Notes under the pieces: model-generated
Databases searched by the model: none
Seen by the model: the letters and a program-made list of their open reading frames with translations, nothing else
What the model was told of the DNA's origin: nothing
From: Lingula anatina
Lineage: Eukaryota; Brachiopoda; Lingulata; Lingulida; Lingulidae
Assembly: GCF_001039355.2 (NCBI RefSeq)
Contig: NW_019775440.1
Coordinates: forward strand, 356,388 to 408,121
Direction: 5' to 3'
Length of the DNA stretch: 51,734 bases
Shown here: piece by piece, positions 47,101-51,734 of the stretch
Layout: each line of letters starts with the position of its first letter
Position numbering within the stretch: position 1 is the stretch's first letter
Program-made: the position numbers and the translations under genes

Positions 47101-49490
47101 TAAAATCAATCAATATACCTTCAAGTATATAAGTGTGGCTTCCAAACCAGCTTCTGAGATCATTTCATCACGATGGGTAATGAAGTACAGTTTAGGTCGA
47201 AAGTATTTCTCTAACACACACATGATGCCGATGTGTTCTTAACAAACGCAATTGTGATGTTATTCATGTGATCAGTAGCGGGTTATTCTGAGGTGTTTTT
47301 AGTATCGAAACTTTAGATAGACGTTTAACAAGCAGCATTGGGACGCAGGGTTGATTTCCCAGACGGTCAGTAATCTATGACATAAAAAGATTGGTTTACA
47401 TTCAGGTATCCTGCCAAGAAGAGAAGGAACAAAGGCGTCGGCTCTTATCTGCCCAATGCAATGCGATGCGCCCGGCTATATTGTTAAGCTAATTTCACGG
47501 CGAAATTACTGACGCCGGTTCTTTCTTTAGATCTGCATCAGGATAACAGAATTTCTTGGCAGTCTGAAATCACACTCGATAAAGAAAACTCAAACTCAAA
47601 AAGGCGGTTTTTATATTATAACCGCGCCATACATTCTTAAACCTGTTTAAGAACCTGTTATTATAATCAGTGTTACCTTGAAGCTTTGTCATATCTTATA
47701 GGTCAATTTTACTTTAAAAACTGAAACGTAAAAAGACTAAAAGAAGACGCCAATCATCGAACCGTCTTCAGACGGAGGATTTCACCACTGTTTGTTCCAT
47801 TCAAGTGTCTTTGATGCGATTTTGCCGCAGAAATAAACGGACTATCGATCCGGCTGAACGCATCTCTTGCAGACCAGAATCTCGATACCAACCCGTTATC
47901 AACCCTTATTGACCGATCGGTAAAATGTCAAAAACACGTTAAGCATAGGTTTTATTTCATCTTTTCTTCGTATTGATTCCGAATTAGCTAGTACAGACGG
48001 TGTCGGATTAACAAGAAGTGTCGGCCGGTGAATACACTTGACAGCATATATTTGAACAAAACGTTGAACGTACGATTCAATTGGGTTGCTTCAACGCTGA
48101 CTCAACTGTGGAATGAAGGAATTTTGCCAATAGTGAATCCCTCAGTCCATAACGGTCATCTTATTTCGGAATCGTTGAGAATACACTGTAATACCTATAC
48201 CTACGCCTTAACGCATGTGCTGCCATGACCTTTCTTGCTGAAGATGACCTTATATAAAGGTATTATGAAGGGCAGTGCTAAGTACTTTATACTTTGTTCA
48301 TAAACAGGTTTTGTCATTTTGTGGTCTCGACATTTAAAACATGCAGAATGTTTAATACATCATACAAACGCAAATATACATGTATGTGTGCACTCAATAT
48401 GTTTTGGATATAGTGCAAATAGTGCAACCAACCCTTTATATTCGTGCACTTGTAGCACCGCATAATTTCATAAGATTGATGGCCTATTGTTTAACCTATT
48501 CTCCCCCATGTTCCACTGATAACTAAAAACGCGAAAAACAATAATCTGAAATCACCATGCAATGTCATGAAATGTATGCCATTCTGTATAACGTTCGTAT
48601 GATAAGGCAATTTGATTAGATTGACATCAAAAATGATAAAAGTAAAAAGGAAGAGATTTTTATAAGAACCAGCATTCAGACTTGATATGTAAAAAAAACT
48701 GCAACTGCTGATTACGCAATGATCTGGTTACATTAGTTTCAAAGATTTCCCCTTCCTCGCGTCTCAGAGGAAGGTTTTTACCGTAAACTTTGCCTCTTCG
48801 ATGCCATACAATTACATACAAAAATAATCCACACTAATAAGGTCAACATGGTGTTTGATGAGAAATCTCTGTGCAATTTGCCATCTTGCCATCTTTATAA
48901 TGGATGCTAACCCTGTCAATTGAGAACGGTATGGAACAGGAACCGCAGAAATGCAGTGCGTGACTAAGCATTTGCGTTGTCACACTTGAGAATAAGGAAT
49001 CATACTAAAACATAATATATTAAATTCTTTGCAGCATATTGCTCTTTCGCGAAAATATTCTCATCCAAACCAAATAAAACAAACGAGAATACCCTTGGCT
49101 AGTGAATGACAATGCTAATTGACGGGTTAAAAAAATTAAAGCAGATGGAAATCATCCCATGACAGTTTAATCTGGAAATTTAATAATGACACCATTACTT
49201 CCACCTGAACTTCAGATGTGATCAAGTCACCAGTGAAGCTGGATAGACGTAACAATCATCTAGTAAAGGTTCTATGGATCCATTCAAAATAAACATCCCT
49301 TCGGTATTACTACAAGAAATCCAATAACGTTAGTTGGATTTCTGGACTCTAAAACCAAATGATAAAACCAAATGGTAATATAAACAACAGCATTTTCGTG
49401 CAGCCAGAAAAAAAAGATAAAAGATAAACGGATAACTATAAATATAAGTAGTCAGGTGTAACATGGCTTCCCTTTTAGACAACCTCTTAC
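47101..49490. other. Non-coding stretch, no gene supported
   Basis: It contains a short palindrome TTCTTAAACCTGTTTAAGAA (47634-47653) next to a GCGGTT/AACCGC inverted pair. No gene is supported. Confidence 0.5.
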
Positions 49491-49610
49491 AACTCGAAAC
49501 CATCTTATGCCAATGTAAGGTCAATTGACCATCTGGTCTCTGAGGTATCAAAACATCATACTGGCCGGACTCAAGAGGACATCGTACTTCCATGGGATTA
49601 AGACACTTGA
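49491..49610 (-). CDS. Candidate internal exon of 120 nt
   Basis: Minus strand, between an AG (GATTGCAAG) and a donor AGTT|GTAAGAGG. It is open in one frame with phase 1 at both ends. The peptide is protein-like: KCLNPMEVRCPLESGQYDVL, then QRPDGQLTLHWHKMVSS, with two cysteines. Symmetrical phase-1 exons of this size often encode extracellular modules, but I cannot name one here. The pyrimidine tract before the acceptor is poor, which lowers confidence. Confidence 0.25.
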
Positions 49611-49617
49611 CTTGCAA

Positions 49618-51715
49618 TCACGACAAAGTACCACATTGTTCGCCTGGGGTCATCGCCCACGGATCGATTAAGTAAACTGCATATACAGGGAAATCACAGC
49701 GCGCTGCTTGTATTATGCGACCTTTTATTTGACGTGATTGTCATTGCGTAAAGATTCAGTGAGAGAATCATTGAAATCAGTTTTCTTTTCTCTCACCTGG
49801 ATTAAACATGCGTTTGAGGACAGAACAAAGTATCCACGCTGTTCAAAGACGGCAGGACAACGAGATGAAGTTCCTCTTGTAGGGCTTTTCCGCAGTTGAT
49901 TTTTAAGCAAACGGCAGCCCAGTACATTCTGTGTATTGGCGCAAAAACATGCGGTGTTGCGAGAGATCTTTTTATGTCATTGTATGCTTGCAGTTATGTT
50001 TTAGAAAATGAATTATTTGAAGTTGTACGCCTCCAGCATAGCTACATCAGTGGTATGAAATACCTCCAACTAGATCGTACATATAAAGGTTTCGAACACT
50101 TTAGAACTTGTAATTTCAATTGTCATGTTTACCATGTTTACGTGTCTTTGACAAACATGTTTTCTTGTTTGCATGGCTATGTACAAAGCGTTTCCATGGG
50201 TGTGTCAATAGCAGCTTTGTAAATCACTCAACAAACCACCTATAACAGACCCGCTCTTGTGTTAAGAATGCTGCTTAAGTGTTTAAAACATGTCTACATG
50301 TATAGCTATACACTACACAGGTGCACATAAGGTTATGACACGGTTCTAATAGAGTAGGACCGTTTGTTGCTGATCAAGTACGCCTACACACAAACTTTGT
50401 TACACTTGTGCTATCGAACATTTTAGTACCAGTTTTAAAAACCTTTTGAACTGTACAACAACAATTACCAGCTGGCACTTGTGTTTTCAAATGACTTAGC
50501 CATCCAGATCATGGATGTACATGCAGAACATACAATCCCTTAGATTACATCCAAGGATACAACACTTGTATTGAAGAACAGTGACGTTGTTGTTCACTTT
50601 TACAAGAAATAGACACCAAAAACAGGTAACACTTCAATGCCACTGACCAACGGTCTCTAATACTAAGGACTAACTAAATAAAGTGAAGCCGTTTACAAGG
50701 AAAGTCAGTACGAAAATGTCTTTAAACATTTGGACCACATATCACTGCATTGTCAGTTCGTGATAGCCCACTTTTAAATATAGAAGTAATTGGTCAGAAG
50801 GATCAGCAGCGTCCTTTTTGTTATAAAACAAACGTTTTTTCAAATGATTTGACTAATACCGATACATCTCGGGAAAAAGTAGATTTTGGGCCAAAAGTTT
50901 AGACCAATTTTCAGATTAAGACATTTTTGTAAAACCAGTACCTGCAAGCAAGCCATACACATACCACTTTCTTCATCAACTTAATGCCCGTTTTGCTTTT
51001 GGGTGCTTCTTTCGGTGGTCTGTTACGTAGATAGTGTAAACTTTAGTCTGAGTTCGACGGAAAAACAATTCTATGGTTCCAGAATGACAAATTATTGTAT
51101 GTGGAGTTAGATAGCCTAAGCAACCTTATCTTTGTTCATAGCGATATAAATAAAAGTACTGGTATGCCTAGAGTCCAGTAGTTTTTTTTATTATTTTTGA
51201 CAAACTTTTCATGTAACATTTATCATTGCTCGTATGTGTCCAAATCATTTATCATTCCAAAGTTCGTAAATGGTAACTTTTCAAAATAAGACAATAGAAT
51301 ATATGTAGGTTACATGTACTTTGTCGCTAAATTCTAGGATTTCTTGTTCTTTCTATTATAGCTTCATCTCGGGAAGAGAGAGAAGCGAGATCAATAAAAG
51401 TTTTCAATTTCATGCAGATAAACGAATAAAAAGCAATAACATTTTCATTATTCTGAGCTTGTTGGAAACAACTGACAGATGGGAGGATGGAATTGCATAG
51501 AAATAAGAAACAGACGCTCTAGGGAAAACATTTAAACAAATTTATCTCGCTTGCCTTAAGATAACTTACAAAGACTATCAAAGTTGTAGATGATTGAAAC
51601 GACGTGTGCCTCGTAAAAAGGGTGATCGGAAGAAATGTGAAGTTTGATCCTATTATTACGACTTTCCAATACAAAAGATATGAATACATGTGTAAATGGT
51701 GAAAAAAGCACCTAC
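49618..51715. other. Non-coding stretch, no gene supported
   Basis: A 108-codon plus-strand frame (49896-50222) is present without recognisable domains or splice signals. No other feature is supported. Confidence 0.45.
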
Positions 51716-51734
51716 CTGTTTGAACACCATATAT
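51716..51734 (-). other. Possible exon end at the window edge
   Basis: Minus strand: AAACAG|GTAGGT is a good donor match, with the exon side (51716-51734) running off the window. Too little sequence remains to judge coding. Confidence 0.15.

Noticed and set aside
1-51734. CRISPR arrays, operons, insertion sequences, prophage or defence islands
   Set aside because: There are no regularly spaced repeats, no dense coding and no ribosome-binding sites. The window is eukaryotic and mostly non-coding.

Overview
This window looks like nuclear DNA of a eukaryote, most likely a marine invertebrate animal. The sequence is AT-rich and full of microsatellites. It carries small non-autonomous inverted-repeat elements and has no long open frame: the longest is about 150 codons and resembles no family I know. 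There is no ribosome-binding-site or operon logic, so bacterial features do not apply. No taxon can be fixed from the sequence, because I recognise no gene and see no tRNA, rRNA or snRNA. The base composition and repeat style would suit a lophotrochozoan or an invertebrate deuterostome, which is inference only.

Layout. The left edge (1-155) reads as the last coding part of a plus-strand gene, followed by an AT-rich stretch that may be its 3' UTR, with AATAAA signals at 743 and 1013. Positions 2,100-6,300 are non-coding and hold a hairpin, a 174-bp MITE-like element with 5-bp flanking repeats, a foldback element and a partial second copy of it. Between 6,920 and 8,055 lies the best gene-like structure: a minus-strand promoter (two CCAAT sites, GC box and TATA box in canonical order and spacing), an open frame ending at a consensus splice donor, and a second open segment that joins it in frame and ends in a stop codon. 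Positions 10,070-11,730 hold two microsatellites in inverted orientation, a CpG-rich patch, a plus-strand start-codon frame and a minus-strand exon candidate with a possible 46-nt intron. From 11,724 to the right edge the window is mostly non-coding. Weak exon candidates appear at 22,073, 24,442, 25,923, 27,028, 33,314 and 49,491, and a second TATA-type promoter with a donor appears at 32,666.

Two single-N positions (8586 and 32456) are each flanked by a direct duplication of about 170 bp. These look like unmerged overlapping contig ends, the first carrying allele-like differences, so the true genome is probably shorter there.

No pathway can be reconstructed. The most interesting items are the TTAA-flanked 306-bp inverted-repeat element at 22001-22306, which encloses an exon-like segment with good splice sites, the minus-strand gene candidate at 6920-8055, and the set of small inverted-repeat elements. 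All exon calls were made by eye from splice consensus and open frames, so false positives are expected. Confidences are set accordingly.
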